Of a DNA stretch of 64,000 nucleotides, positions 34,498-43,842 are shown in pieces (position 1 is the stretch's first letter; every line of letters starts with the position of its first letter). The DNA comes from Synergistetes bacterium ADurb.Bin155. Lineage in GTDB: Bacteria > Synergistota > Synergistia > Synergistales > Thermovirgaceae. A program made the translations under genes and the position numbers. Location: contig MWDE01000009.1 in the NCBI GenBank assembly GCA_002070395.1, positions 1-64,000 of the forward strand. Reading direction: 5' to 3'. The notes under the pieces were generated by a model. It was not told the origin of the DNA. It saw only the letters and a list, made by a program, of their open reading frames with translations, and made no database searches.

Positions 34498-35838
34498 ATG
34501 AGGAGAGGGAAGGTAGAGCCCATCATATGGTCGGGTCTTGATATCGGCACCAGGAAGATCTCGCTTATCGTGGCCGAAACGGACCCCCTCTCACAGGATA
34601 CCCAGGTTATCGCCGTCGGATCCTCTAGAACGCGGGGGATCTCAAAGGGCGAGATCCGGGACGCCGATCTTGTGGTCGAGTCCATCAGGAAAGCCGTGGA
34701 TGAGGCTGAAAAGGCCTTCGACCTCAACGTCAGAGATGCCTTCCTTTCGATCGGGCCTACGTCGGTTTCCTCCTTCATCCTGGAACATAAGTGCACCTTA
34801 AGTGAAGAGGGTATAACGGAAAGGCCCGTCACGGGCAAGGATATGAAAGACATCATCAGGGAAGCCATGAAGGGCGCACGGGAGATCACCGAGGATCTCC
34901 TGCTTCACGCGATACCCCTTGCTTATTCTGTAGATGCCGGCCCTTCCGTGAAAGACCCAAGAGGGGCCTTGGGATCGGAATTGGCCACCGAGGTCCTTTT
35001 CATAGGTCTCGCCGAAGAAGAGGTGCGGAGATCGATCAGTTGTGCTGAGAAGGCCGGGTTGAACGTGCTGGGGGTGATCCACAAATCGATCGCCTCCGCT
35101 TTCGGCTCCCTCAGCGTAGAAGAGCTCGAGGACGGGGCCGTGGCCGTGGACATCGGGGCGGGCACCACTACCGTGACCTATGCCAGGGGAGGACAGGTCA
35201 GGGGGGTGGGTGTTTTCCCGGGCGGTGGAGACCTGGTCACCCAAGATATTTCTGAAGTGCTCACAATTCCGGCATCAAAGGCCGAATATCTGAAGCGTGA
35301 GGTATCCCTTTTTGAAAGCCCGGAGGACCTGGGGGATGAACTTGAATTCGAGATGGGCGGGGAACCTTTCGTTGTGACCGTCCAGGACGTTCTCGGGATC
35401 GTGTCGCCGAGGATAGAAGAGATCTTCTTCAGGTTCATTGTCCCTAAGATAGAAGAGTTTGAACAGGAAGGGACCCTCAGTGCCATCGTTTTTTCGGGCG
35501 GCGTTGCCGGGTCAAAAGGGTTCATGGACCTCGCCTCAGAAAGCTTTGAAACGCCGGTCAGGCTCGGAGAACCCGTAAAAGGGACGAGCCTCCCACCTCA
35601 CGCAAGAGGGTGTGAATTTTCATCCACTGTGGGGATCGTGAATTACCTACTTGAAAGGGACAACAACCCTGACAATCTCCTGGAACCGGTGTTCGGAGCC
35701 TTGGCCCCGGAAGAGGCGGGTATGATCAAGACTCCGAGCCCCTGGAAAGGGAAATTGGTGAAGAAAGAAAACGAGGGCAAGGGCCCGATGGCCAGGTTCT
35801 TCGACGCCTTGAGGAACGCCTTCAGTGAGCTGTTCTAA
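34498..35838 (+). CDS. ftsA: Cell division protein FtsA
   Basis: An actin-like ATPase that anchors FtsZ to the membrane. The phosphate-1 motif is SGLDIGTRKISLIVAE, followed by GAGTTTVTY-type phosphate-2 VAVDIGAGTTTV and IVFSGGVAGSKGF. The C-terminus is an amphipathic helix, ARFFDALRNAFSELF, the usual membrane-targeting sequence. ATG 34498 lies 8 nt after GGAGG. The gene precedes ftsZ by 25 nt. Confidence 0.94.
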   Translation: MRRGKVEPIIWSGLDIGTRKISLIVAETDPLSQDTQVIAVGSSRTRGISKGEIRDADLVVESIRKAVDEAEKAFDLNVRDAFLSIGPTSVSSFILEHKCTLSEEGITERPVTGKDMKDIIREAMKGAREITEDLLLHAIPLAYSVDAGPSVKDPRGALGSELATEVLFIGLAEEEVRRSISCAEKAGLNVLGVIHKSIASAFGSLSVEELEDGAVAVDIGAGTTTVTYARGGQVRGVGVFPGGGDLVTQDISEVLTIPASKAEYLKREVSLFESPEDLGDELEFEMGGEPFVVTVQDVLGIVSPRIEEIFFRFIVPKIEEFEQEGTLSAIVFSGGVAGSKGFMDLASESFETPVRLGEPVKGTSLPPHARGCEFSSTVGIVNYLLERDNNPDNLLEPVFGALAPEEAGMIKTPSPWKGKLVKKENEGKGPMARFFDALRNAFSELF

Positions 35839-35863
35839 TCCGTTTATGGTGGAGGTTACTCGA

Positions 35864-37015
35864 ATGGCTGAACTCTTTGAGATCGAAGGTTCCCAGTCGC
35901 AGTTACGCGAAGTGATCAAGGTTATCGGGGTGGGCGGGGGCGGCGGTAACGCCCTCAACCATATTGTCAGGAGCGGTGTGACCGGCGTGGAGTTCATCGC
36001 CGCCAACACTGATGTCGCTCACTTGAGTCTCTCCGAGGCCGACGTCAAGATCGTGCTGGGCAGGGAATTGACCAAAGGCCTCGGCGCGGGCGCGGACCCA
36101 GAGATCGGGATGAGGTCCGCCGAAGAATCCATCGATGAGATCAGGGAAGTGCTGATAGGTGCCGATATGATCTTTCTCACGGCGGGCATGGGGGGCGGGA
36201 CCGGCACAGGGGCATCGCCGGTCATCGCGCAAGTCGCTAAGGAAAACGGGACCCTTGTCGTGGCCGTGGCGACCAAACCTTTCCTTTTCGAGGGGCAAAG
36301 AAGGATCACCCAGGCCCTGGAGGGCATTGAGAACCTTCGTGGCAACGTGGACGCCCTCATCATAATACCGAACGATCGCCTCCTGGAGATCACCCAGAAA
36401 GAAACGACCCTCCTGGATGCTTTCAGGCTCGCCGACGACGTCCTAAGGCAGGCTGTCCAAGGTGTCACAGACCTTATCCTCCGGCCGGGCCTTGTTAACG
36501 TTGATTTTGCAGATGTGAGGACGATCATGAAGGATGCCGGAACGGCCATTATGGGCATCGGTGAGGCCAAGGGGGACGACAGGGCTTCCAAGGCGGCGCA
36601 TGCCGCCATCAATAGTCCGCTGATGGACGGCCCTATTACAGGAGCCCGGGGGGTGCTCTTCAACGTCACCGGGGGGCCGAATCTGGGTATCCACGAGATC
36701 CAGGAGGCGGCCCGGGTCGTGACAGAAGCGGCAGACCCGAAAGCCACCATCCTCTGGGGTCACGTACTTGACCCCGAGTTGGATGAAAAAGTGCAGATCA
36801 CCGTGATCGCGACGGGATTTGCCTCGGGCCCGGGGCCAAGGAGGGCGCTGTCGATCCCGAGGAAAAGCGGGGGTCCCTTTATCGAGACTGAAGCCCTTGC
36901 TCGAGGGGATGTCTCCAGGCAAACCACCAAAGACCCGGTTCCGCCTCTTGAGAATATGGAAGACCTCGATACCCCTCCAGAGATCAGAAGGAGGAAGTAC
37001 GGTCATAAGTTTTAA
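35864..37015 (+). CDS. ftsZ: Cell division GTPase FtsZ
   Basis: The tubulin-like GTPase that forms the division ring. The tubulin signature GGGTGTG is at 110-116, with VGGGGGNALNHI near the start and NDRLLEI plus FRLADDVLRQAVQGV later. A short linker leads to a C-terminal peptide, LDTPPEIRRRK, similar to the FtsA-binding tail. ATG 35864 follows GGAGG by 8 nt; the open frame starts earlier, inside ftsA. Length is 383 residues. Confidence 0.96.
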   Translation: MAELFEIEGSQSQLREVIKVIGVGGGGGNALNHIVRSGVTGVEFIAANTDVAHLSLSEADVKIVLGRELTKGLGAGADPEIGMRSAEESIDEIREVLIGADMIFLTAGMGGGTGTGASPVIAQVAKENGTLVVAVATKPFLFEGQRRITQALEGIENLRGNVDALIIIPNDRLLEITQKETTLLDAFRLADDVLRQAVQGVTDLILRPGLVNVDFADVRTIMKDAGTAIMGIGEAKGDDRASKAAHAAINSPLMDGPITGARGVLFNVTGGPNLGIHEIQEAARVVTEAADPKATILWGHVLDPELDEKVQITVIATGFASGPGPRRALSIPRKSGGPFIETEALARGDVSRQTTKDPVPPLENMEDLDTPPEIRRRKYGHKF

Positions 37016-37039
37016 AACAACGGATCGGGACAAGCACTG

Positions 37040-38566
37040 TTGAAACGTGTTTCCGGAAAAAGCCAAAGAGAGACCTGGAAATACCTCAGGGAGCAGGAAG
37101 TAGAACTTGACGTCCTTCCCCGGGGGGGCCATCCGTTGTGGGCCATGCTTTACCCCGCCCGCTACGAGGTGGGGATGGCAAATCTTGGGTATCAGACCAT
37201 AATCTCGGAGATGCGGACCCTCGGCGTCGGGATCGAACGTTTTTTTTCGGGTCGGCTTTCCAGCCTATCGGTGGAGGCGGAAAGATCGATCTCCGACTTT
37301 CCTCTTATTTCCGCGTCAATCGCCTATGAGCCCGATATCTTGACCCTTCTTTCGGTTTTTCGAGGGTGGGGGATATCTCCCTGTCCGGAAGAAAGGGAAT
37401 CCCAGGGCCAGCCCGTCTTCGGAGTCGGCGGAGCTTTGAGTTACATCAATCCCCTGGTTTTTTCAGGTGTGGCGGATTATGTTGTTTTAGGCGACGGGGA
37501 AAAGGTAGTCGATCACCTGGTGAGGGAAGCCAGGCGTTACGTACGCGACGGGGACCGGTCAAAGTTCAGGAGGGCACTGGCGGAGCATCCATCCATTTAC
37601 GTACCTCCTCTGCATGACCGGATCATCCTCAGGGGCGAGAAGGTCCACAAGCACAGGAACATTATCGATAACCTTGACGACGCAAGGGGAAAAAGCCTCT
37701 GGGTTGCCCCCTCCTCGGTCTTCGGGAAGACTGTATTGGTCGAATTGCAGAGGGGTTGCAGGAGGAATTGCAGTTTTTGTACCATCCCCTCTTCCTTCGG
37801 AAAGCCCAGGACCCGCTCCCTTGCGCGGGTCCTGGAGGATGTCAGTTCGGTGGATTTCCTTGAGGGGGTTCAGGTTGGTTTAGTCGCGCCTGAAACAGGC
37901 GACTACCCGGCCTTGGAGGAGTTGCTATCCGCCGTGGATTCCCTCGGCGCCGCCGTTTCCTTCGCTTCCCTCAGGGTTGACAATATCAACGAAGCCATGA
38001 TCAAGTCCCTGGCCCGAAGCGGAAGGCATACCCTCACCGTAGCCCCGGAAGCCGGGAACGAGCGGTTGAGAAGAGCCTGCGGCAAGCATTTTTCCGATGA
38101 CCTTGTTATAGAACGACTCTCCATGGCCTCCCATATGGGCATCAGAAAGGTAAAGCTTTATTTCATGATGGGACTCCCCGGGGAGACCACTTCTGATATG
38201 GACGACATCGCCCGGTTGTGCGGCCGTGTACGGAGTGAGAGCGGACTCCAGGTCAGGGCTTCGGTGGGCGTGTTTGTTCCTAAACCGATGACCTTTTGGG
38301 AGAAGGTCGAGATGATAAGCGACGATGAAGCCCATTCCAGGAAGGATAGATTGAACAAATTATTCAGGGATGGCCCCGGGAAGGGCTGCCGGGTCAACTT
38401 CCAGGAGCCGCGGGAAGCGGCCGTTGAATTTGCCATTGCGTGGAAAGGTGTATCCCCGGCAAACAAGTTCCTCTCCTATCCGAGAGGAAAAGCAAGCTTT
38501 CCTAAACCCGGTCTGGAACAGAGGGAACTCCTGCTGGAACAACTGGGTTTGCTTGGTTATCATTAA
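37040..38566 (+). CDS. Uncharacterised radical SAM protein
   Basis: A 508-residue protein. The first third (about 1-200) resembles a B12-binding-like Rossmann region (ALSYINPLVFSGVADYVVLGDGE). It is followed by a radical SAM domain with the cluster motif CRRNCSFC (C-x3-C-x2-C), LEGVQVGLVAPETGDYP and KLYFMMGLPGETTSDM. This combination matches a broadly distributed family without an assigned reaction. The TTG start is 24 nt after ftsZ, so it may be co-transcribed with the dcw cluster. I cannot name its substrate. Confidence 0.8.
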   Translation: MKRVSGKSQRETWKYLREQEVELDVLPRGGHPLWAMLYPARYEVGMANLGYQTIISEMRTLGVGIERFFSGRLSSLSVEAERSISDFPLISASIAYEPDILTLLSVFRGWGISPCPEERESQGQPVFGVGGALSYINPLVFSGVADYVVLGDGEKVVDHLVREARRYVRDGDRSKFRRALAEHPSIYVPPLHDRIILRGEKVHKHRNIIDNLDDARGKSLWVAPSSVFGKTVLVELQRGCRRNCSFCTIPSSFGKPRTRSLARVLEDVSSVDFLEGVQVGLVAPETGDYPALEELLSAVDSLGAAVSFASLRVDNINEAMIKSLARSGRHTLTVAPEAGNERLRRACGKHFSDDLVIERLSMASHMGIRKVKLYFMMGLPGETTSDMDDIARLCGRVRSESGLQVRASVGVFVPKPMTFWEKVEMISDDEAHSRKDRLNKLFRDGPGKGCRVNFQEPREAAVEFAIAWKGVSPANKFLSYPRGKASFPKPGLEQRELLLEQLGLLGYH

Positions 38567-38606
38567 TTATCCTGGTCAGAGAACACACTTTGTGAGGTGA
38601 TCATCG

Positions 38607-39203
38607 GTGAGCTTCAGAAAAAACAGGAAGTTCAAAGAAAAGCCGGCTGTATTCGCTTTCGGCCATATTATGCTGCCCCTGGTCGCCATCCTGGCCATAG
38701 GACTTTTGATACTCGGGGTAAGGCTTCTTTTCGTGTCACCCGGCGGCCAGGTAAGTTCCCCCGACGTGATCGAATACCCCGAGGAGGAAAGCCCGGCCGC
38801 GCAGGTGATCACCGAACCAGGCGATGGACCCCAGGTCGTAGCTGTCCCCTCAACCGGCGGTGATGAACCCACGGCTACTCCCGAAGCCGTCCCGGCCGTG
38901 CCCGCCGCCGAAGAGACGCCACCAACCCAACCTGAAACGGAGACCAAGGCGGCGCCTGCCCAGGCCTCGAGAGGAAGTTGGGTTGTCCAGATCGGAGCCT
39001 TTTCCCTTAAGGAATCAGCTGAAACCCTCGCTAGGGAAGTGAGAGATAAGAACTTCAATGCCTACGTGGCCCGCGCGGAAGTCGGAGGGAAGACCTACTA
39101 CCGGGTGAGAATCCCCGCGGGTGACCAAAAGGCCGAGGCAGATAACCTTGCCAGGGACCTCGCATCGAAGGGGTATCCAACGCTGGTCACTCGGCAGGAA
39201 TAG
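38607..39203 (+). CDS. SPOR-domain membrane protein
   Basis: A 198-residue bitopic protein with a basic N-terminus, a transmembrane helix at about 25-45, a long Pro/Ala/Glu/Thr-rich linker (about 50-120) and a C-terminal SPOR domain. The SPOR part begins SWVVQIGAFSLKESAETLAREV and ends near VTRQE. SPOR domains bind denuded glycan strands at the septum, so a division role fits its place after ftsZ. GTG 38607 has GAGGTG 7-8 nt upstream. Confidence 0.82.
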   Translation: MSFRKNRKFKEKPAVFAFGHIMLPLVAILAIGLLILGVRLLFVSPGGQVSSPDVIEYPEEESPAAQVITEPGDGPQVVAVPSTGGDEPTATPEAVPAVPAAEETPPTQPETETKAAPAQASRGSWVVQIGAFSLKESAETLAREVRDKNFNAYVARAEVGGKTYYRVRIPAGDQKAEADNLARDLASKGYPTLVTRQE

Positions 39204-39219
39204 GAGCCGGAAGAGATCG

Positions 39220-39258
39220 ATGATCCTTCCGTTCGAAAAACAATGTCAGGTTTTGTGA
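39220..39258 (+). CDS. Possible 12-codon leader ORF coupled to moeA
   Basis: ATG at 39220 follows GGAAGAG by about 4 nt and opens a 12-codon frame (MILPFEKQCQVL). It stops with TGA at 39256-39258, which overlaps an in-frame moeA GTG (39255) as GTGA, the junction type used elsewhere in this window. The tiny ORF may only deliver ribosomes to moeA. It could also be chance. Confidence 0.25.
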   Translation: MILPFEKQCQVL

Positions 39259-40481
39259 CCAACACCCTTTCCAGGGAAGAGGCCCTGCGTACCATTGCTC
39301 AACAGATGAGGTTTCCTTGGCCTGTGGCCGTGAGAGAGGGTATCCCTATCGGGGAAGCCCTGGGCCTCGCTTTGGGAGCCGATGTCATAGCACCCGAAGA
39401 GAGCCCTCCCTTCGACAGGAGCCTTCGGGACGGGTATGCCGTGAGGTCAATGGACCTGATCGGTACAAGCGACGCGTCACCTGCTTTTCTTGCACTACGC
39501 GGCGAGGTGCCCATGGGTACTGTCCCACTGATGGATGTGGGATCTGAAGAGGCAGTCCTGGTGCATACTGGGAGTGCCATACCACCCGGGGCGGATTCCA
39601 TCGTAATGCTCGAGGACACGTCCCTTGCCGGGAACCTGCTGGAGGTTCGAAAATCCGTCCAAAAGGGAGAAAATCTCCTCCTCAAGGGTGAGGAGTACGG
39701 CAGGGGGCAAAGGTTGGCCCGCAAGGGAGAGATCCTCGATTTTCGCAATATCCCCGCCCTGGCGTCCTGCGGACAGGCGACCACAGTGGTATGCGACCTC
39801 GGTATAGCTGTCATCAGCACCGGCGACGAGATCGTACCGGCGGACACAAATCATATCGAGCCAGGGATGATCCGGGACGCCAACTCTTTCACCATCATGG
39901 CCAACCTGGCAAAAGCGGGTTTTAGGAGTGAATTCTTGGGAATCGTCCCTGATGACCCCGAAAAATTAAAAAAAGCTTTCAACAGGGCCCTGGGTGAATT
40001 CGACGTTGTGATCCTGAGCGGAGGCTCCTCGGTCAGCGCCAGGGACCATTCCGTCCTTCTTCTTCGGGAACTGGGAGGGGGAAAACTGATCGTCCGTGGG
40101 CTGAATATCTCCCCTGGCAAACCGACTATCGTCTCGGGAGATCCCGCCAGGAAAAAACTCGGTGTCTGCCTGCCAGGCCATCCTCACTCCTGTGCCGTGA
40201 TCGCCTCGACCTTCCTGGTGCCCCTTATCTCTTCGCTTATAATGGGTGAGCCCCAAGATCTTTTTCGGAAAATCCTCCTTACCGCTGGAGAGGACATTAT
40301 CGGGAGGAGCGGCGTGGAGGAATTCATCCCCCTGAAGATCGGAACCGAAGGAGAGGCCAGACCCCTGTGGGCGAAATCGGGCTTTCTTCTGGGCATGGGG
40401 AACTCCGACGGCCTTATCCGGCTGCCAGAGAATATGGAGACCCTGAGGAAAGGGGCCCCTGTAGAGGTGTGGCTTTGGTGA
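39243..40481 (+). CDS. moeA: Molybdopterin molybdenumtransferase MoeA
   Basis: MoeA inserts molybdate or tungstate into adenylylated molybdopterin. Motifs are PPFDRSLRDGYAV, TGSAIPPGADSIVMLED, STGDEIVPAD, SGGSSVSARDH and ISPGKPTIV, with LPGHPHSC toward the C-terminus. The start is ATG 39243 (no clear ribosome site) or GTG 39255 (overlapping a mini-ORF stop). The 412 residues are normal. It heads a cofactor block, and its stop overlaps a second MoeA-like gene as GTGA. Confidence 0.9.
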   Translation: MSGFVTNTLSREEALRTIAQQMRFPWPVAVREGIPIGEALGLALGADVIAPEESPPFDRSLRDGYAVRSMDLIGTSDASPAFLALRGEVPMGTVPLMDVGSEEAVLVHTGSAIPPGADSIVMLEDTSLAGNLLEVRKSVQKGENLLLKGEEYGRGQRLARKGEILDFRNIPALASCGQATTVVCDLGIAVISTGDEIVPADTNHIEPGMIRDANSFTIMANLAKAGFRSEFLGIVPDDPEKLKKAFNRALGEFDVVILSGGSSVSARDHSVLLLRELGGGKLIVRGLNISPGKPTIVSGDPARKKLGVCLPGHPHSCAVIASTFLVPLISSLIMGEPQDLFRKILLTAGEDIIGRSGVEEFIPLKIGTEGEARPLWAKSGFLLGMGNSDGLIRLPENMETLRKGAPVEVWLW

Positions 40482-42385
40482 CCTTCAAGGAGAACCTGGA
40501 TCTTTTGACCGCGTGGTCTCTGATCGAAACGAGAGTGCGGCCCCTCGACGAGCTTGAGCAGATCGACCTCCTCTCCTTTGAAGGGTACCAAACGAGGATA
40601 CTGGGGGTCGATGTCCTTTCGAGGAGGAATCTCCCCCAATACCCTGCCTCCGCCGTCGACGGTTTCGCCCTGAAGGCTTCGGACACGGCCAACGCCTCCC
40701 CGAGAACACCGGCCAGGATCCCGGAAGGCAGTTACGGCTGGGTGAACACCGGCGGAGGCGTGGATCGGGCCTTCGATTCGGTGGTCATGGTAGAAGACAC
40801 TTCGATGGATGGAAGTGCCCTGCTCGTAGCGAAAATGACGACCAAGGGCGAGAACATCAGGCCCGAGGGCGAGGATGTGACCAAGGGTCAAGTCATAGCA
40901 AGAAGAGGGGACCCGCTTGACGCCTTCCTGATCCCGCTGCTGATCGCGTCGGGGTATTCCACAGCCAGTGTTCCAAGGTTGCCGAGGACCATCTTCATAC
41001 CCACCGGTGATGAGATCATCCCCGCCGCCGAATGGGTCAGGGGAGATGGCGGGGAGTGGGGAAGGGTACCGGAAACCAACTCCTACATGCTGAAAAAGCT
41101 CTTCCAAGACTGGGGCTTCCCCCTGGAGATCCACGGACTGGTCCGCGACGATGAAGGGCTGATCAGAGAAGCCGCCCTCAAGTCCTTGGAGGTTTACGAC
41201 CTGGTCATTATCGGCGCCGGAACGGCGAAAGGCAAAAGGGACCACAGCGCGGAGGTGATCGAGAAACTCTCGGACCCTCTTTTCCGGGGCGTCAGGATGA
41301 AACCAGGGAGGCCCGTCATAGCGGGGGTAAGGGGGAACAAGCCTTTGGTCGCGCTACCAGGGTTCCCCATGTCCGCCCTTGTGACCTGCTGGAGCATCAT
41401 CAACCCGCTTCTTAAGAGGCTTTACGGCGAGACCTCCGCTCCCGCCCCTGAAGAGGCCGTCGGGAGTGCCGAAACTCTCAATACAAAGTTCCTGCTGCAC
41501 CATTCCTCGCAGCCCGGGGTCCTGGAATGGCTCAGGATCAAATGCGGGGAGATCGACGGTACGATCTATTCATGGCCCCTCCCCGCCGGTGCCAGTTCGA
41601 CCTTTTCCATTGCCGACGCCGACGGGTTCGCCATCCTGGCTCCTTCCACCCTTGAAGTTCCCAAAGGGAGCGATATCCGGATCTTGCTCAGGAAAAAGGT
41701 GGATCTCAAGAAGAGGATTGTCTACCAGGGCTCCAACGACCCTGCCATTGAAAGGATCGTCTCCTATGTCAGAAAAAGGGGCGGGGACCTGGCCATTCGA
41801 TCCGTCGGCAGCCTCGGCGGCCTTTCCGCCCTGGCCAGGGGAGAGGGCCATGTTGCTTCCTGCCACCTCCTGGACCCCGAGAAAGGTGTATACAACGACA
41901 GTTACATTGAAAGACTGGACGAAACTCGGAGTTGGCGGAGGATCAAGCTTTTCAAAAGACAACAGGGCTTCCTGGTCAGGAAAGGGAACCCTGCGGGGAT
42001 CCATTCCGTCAAGGACCTGGCCGTAACCGGAGCCTTTTTCGTAAACAGGCAACCCGGGGCAGGCACCAGAGTTCTTTTTGACCACCTCTTGAAGGAAGCC
42101 GGGATCGACCCCGGTTTGATCAACGGGTACGACAACATTGCCATCACCCATTACGAAGCGGCCGCCAGGATACCGGGCGGCTCAGCCGTCGCCACCCTGG
42201 GCGTCAAGGCGGCGGCGGAGGCTTTCGGGACGGATTTCATACCGGTGACGGAGGAAGATTTCGAGCTGGTCATTCCTGAGCGCTTTATCGATCACCCGGG
42301 GATCCTGATCCTATTGGAGGCCCTTTCGGACGAGAGGTGGAGGAGTGAAGTCGACTCCCTGGGGGGATACCGATGGATTTCTTGA
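40478..42385 (+). CDS. MoeA-like protein fused to a periplasmic-binding-protein-like domain
   Basis: A 635-residue fusion. Residues 1 to about 400 form a MoeA domain with PQYPASAVDGFAL, PTGDEIIPA, GTAKGKRDHSAE and MKPGRPVIAG. The remaining ~210 residues resemble the PBP-like domain seen on some MoeA proteins, with NRQPGAGTRVLFDHLLKEAGI and SAVATLGVKAAAEAFG. That domain may sense molybdate, tungstate or a cofactor intermediate. The GTG start overlaps moeA, and it overlaps moaA by 13 nt. Two paralogues may split metal choice or steps; this is inference. Confidence 0.82.
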   Translation: MTFKENLDLLTAWSLIETRVRPLDELEQIDLLSFEGYQTRILGVDVLSRRNLPQYPASAVDGFALKASDTANASPRTPARIPEGSYGWVNTGGGVDRAFDSVVMVEDTSMDGSALLVAKMTTKGENIRPEGEDVTKGQVIARRGDPLDAFLIPLLIASGYSTASVPRLPRTIFIPTGDEIIPAAEWVRGDGGEWGRVPETNSYMLKKLFQDWGFPLEIHGLVRDDEGLIREAALKSLEVYDLVIIGAGTAKGKRDHSAEVIEKLSDPLFRGVRMKPGRPVIAGVRGNKPLVALPGFPMSALVTCWSIINPLLKRLYGETSAPAPEEAVGSAETLNTKFLLHHSSQPGVLEWLRIKCGEIDGTIYSWPLPAGASSTFSIADADGFAILAPSTLEVPKGSDIRILLRKKVDLKKRIVYQGSNDPAIERIVSYVRKRGGDLAIRSVGSLGGLSALARGEGHVASCHLLDPEKGVYNDSYIERLDETRSWRRIKLFKRQQGFLVRKGNPAGIHSVKDLAVTGAFFVNRQPGAGTRVLFDHLLKEAGIDPGLINGYDNIAITHYEAAARIPGGSAVATLGVKAAAEAFGTDFIPVTEEDFELVIPERFIDHPGILILLEALSDERWRSEVDSLGGYRWIS

Positions 42386-43350
42386 AGGATCGCTTTGAAA
42401 GACGGCTTAACTACGTCAGGATATCGATCACTGACCGTTGCAATTACCGGTGCGTTTACTGCATGCCCGAAGAAGGCCTCCAATGGATCCCCCACGACAG
42501 GATAATGACTTACGAGGAGATCGTTTTTCTGGCCCAGGTCCTGAAAGGGGTGGGGGTCGAGAAGATCCGCTTTACCGGTGGAGAACCGTTGGTGAGAAAG
42601 GGTTTTTTCCCCTTTCTTGACACCTTCAGCACTTCCGTCCCCGGCGTTCGCACCGTCCTGACCACCAATGGAAGCCTGATCCCCCAGTTCATCGATGAAA
42701 TAAGCCGGTCGGGCCTTTCCGGCGTGAACGTGAGCCTCGACACGCTGGACGAAAACCTTTTCCGCTTCATCACGAGGGGCGGCAGGCTGCAGGACGTGAT
42801 CGAAGGCGTCAGACTTCTGTCGGAGCGGACGGAAATACCGATCAAGATAAACACTGTACTGATGAAGGGGATAAACGACAGCGAGATCAAGGCCCTGCTC
42901 GATTTCGCTAGATCCCATCGGGCCGTTCTCCGCCTTATCGAGTTCATGCCCCTTGATGATTCCGTCTGGAATAAAGACCTGTTCATTCCGACTTCGGATA
43001 TTATGCAAAGGCTGCCTGACCCGGACCGTTGGGAGAAGCTGGATAATTCTTCCGACCACAGCGCCGGGCCCGCGCGTTATTTCAGGAACTCGTCCACCGG
43101 CCAGAGGCTGGGCCTGATAGAGGCGGTCTCACATCATTTTTGCGATAGTTGCAACAGGCTTCGCGTTTCAGCTTCGGGGATCATGAGACCCTGCCTTTTT
43201 TCCGAAGAGGGGGTCTTCCTGAGGCCCGCGCTTCTTTCCGGTGACGCCGCCGAGGTAAAAGCCCTGATCCTCCGTGCGGTGAGCTGCAAACCCGGATCCT
43301 ACAAGCAGGCCCGATCCGGTGCGATGCACATGTCTCGGATAGGAGGGTGA
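42373..43350 (+). CDS. moaA: GTP 3',8-cyclase MoaA
   Basis: MoaA is the radical SAM enzyme that starts molybdopterin synthesis from GTP. The N-terminal cluster motif is DRCNYRCVYCMP. The second cluster uses three C-terminal cysteines (CDSCNRLRVSASGIMRPC). The protein ends in the conserved double glycine (MSRIGG) needed for activity. The 325 residues are usual. It is followed after 6 nt by moaC, its partner enzyme. Confidence 0.95.
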   Translation: MDFLKDRFERRLNYVRISITDRCNYRCVYCMPEEGLQWIPHDRIMTYEEIVFLAQVLKGVGVEKIRFTGGEPLVRKGFFPFLDTFSTSVPGVRTVLTTNGSLIPQFIDEISRSGLSGVNVSLDTLDENLFRFITRGGRLQDVIEGVRLLSERTEIPIKINTVLMKGINDSEIKALLDFARSHRAVLRLIEFMPLDDSVWNKDLFIPTSDIMQRLPDPDRWEKLDNSSDHSAGPARYFRNSSTGQRLGLIEAVSHHFCDSCNRLRVSASGIMRPCLFSEEGVFLRPALLSGDAAEVKALILRAVSCKPGSYKQARSGAMHMSRIGG

Positions 43351-43356
43351 GCGAGC

Positions 43357-43842
43357 ATGGATGGTTTTTCTCATCTTGACGACTCCGGAAGGCCTGTCAT
43401 GGTCGACGTGGGGGGGAAAGATCCCACCGTGAGGGAAGCCATGGCCGAGGGGATCGTGATATTCCCCGGCAAGGTCTTCGAATCCCTGGTGAAAGACAGA
43501 AATCCTAAGGGGGATGTCTTGAGGGTCGCCGAAGTTGCGGGGATAATGGGGGCCAAAAAGACATCAGCCCTCGTGCCCTTGTGTCACCCTGTGAGGCTGG
43601 ACCATGTTTCGGTCTCCTGTGAACTGGACCCGAAGGGGAAGTTGGCGAGGATAACCTGCACCGCCAGGGCAAGGGACGTAACCGGGGTCGAGATGGAAGC
43701 GTTGACGGGGGTATCAGTGGCGGCGCTGACCCTTTATGATATGTGTAAGGGTATCGACAAGGGGATGGTCATCGAGGGGATCCGCCTGCTAAGCAAGAGC
43801 GGCGGTAGGTCCGGCGAATACAGGGCGGAGGTCGGGCCATGA
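43357..43842 (+). CDS. moaC: Cyclic pyranopterin monophosphate synthase MoaC
   Basis: MoaC converts the MoaA product into cyclic pyranopterin monophosphate. It carries MVDVGGKDPTVREA, MGAKKTSALVPLCHP, GVEMEALTGVSVAALT and the YDMCKGIDKGM catalytic segment. The 161 residues are standard. It overlaps the next gene by 4 nt (ATGA). Confidence 0.95.
   Translation: MDGFSHLDDSGRPVMVDVGGKDPTVREAMAEGIVIFPGKVFESLVKDRNPKGDVLRVAEVAGIMGAKKTSALVPLCHPVRLDHVSVSCELDPKGKLARITCTARARDVTGVEMEALTGVSVAALTLYDMCKGIDKGMVIEGIRLLSKSGGRSGEYRAEVGP

Noticed and set aside
40184-41245. A 353-residue minus-strand ORF opposite the moeA pair
   Set aside because: Antisense shadow; both plus-strand MoeA frames are well supported.
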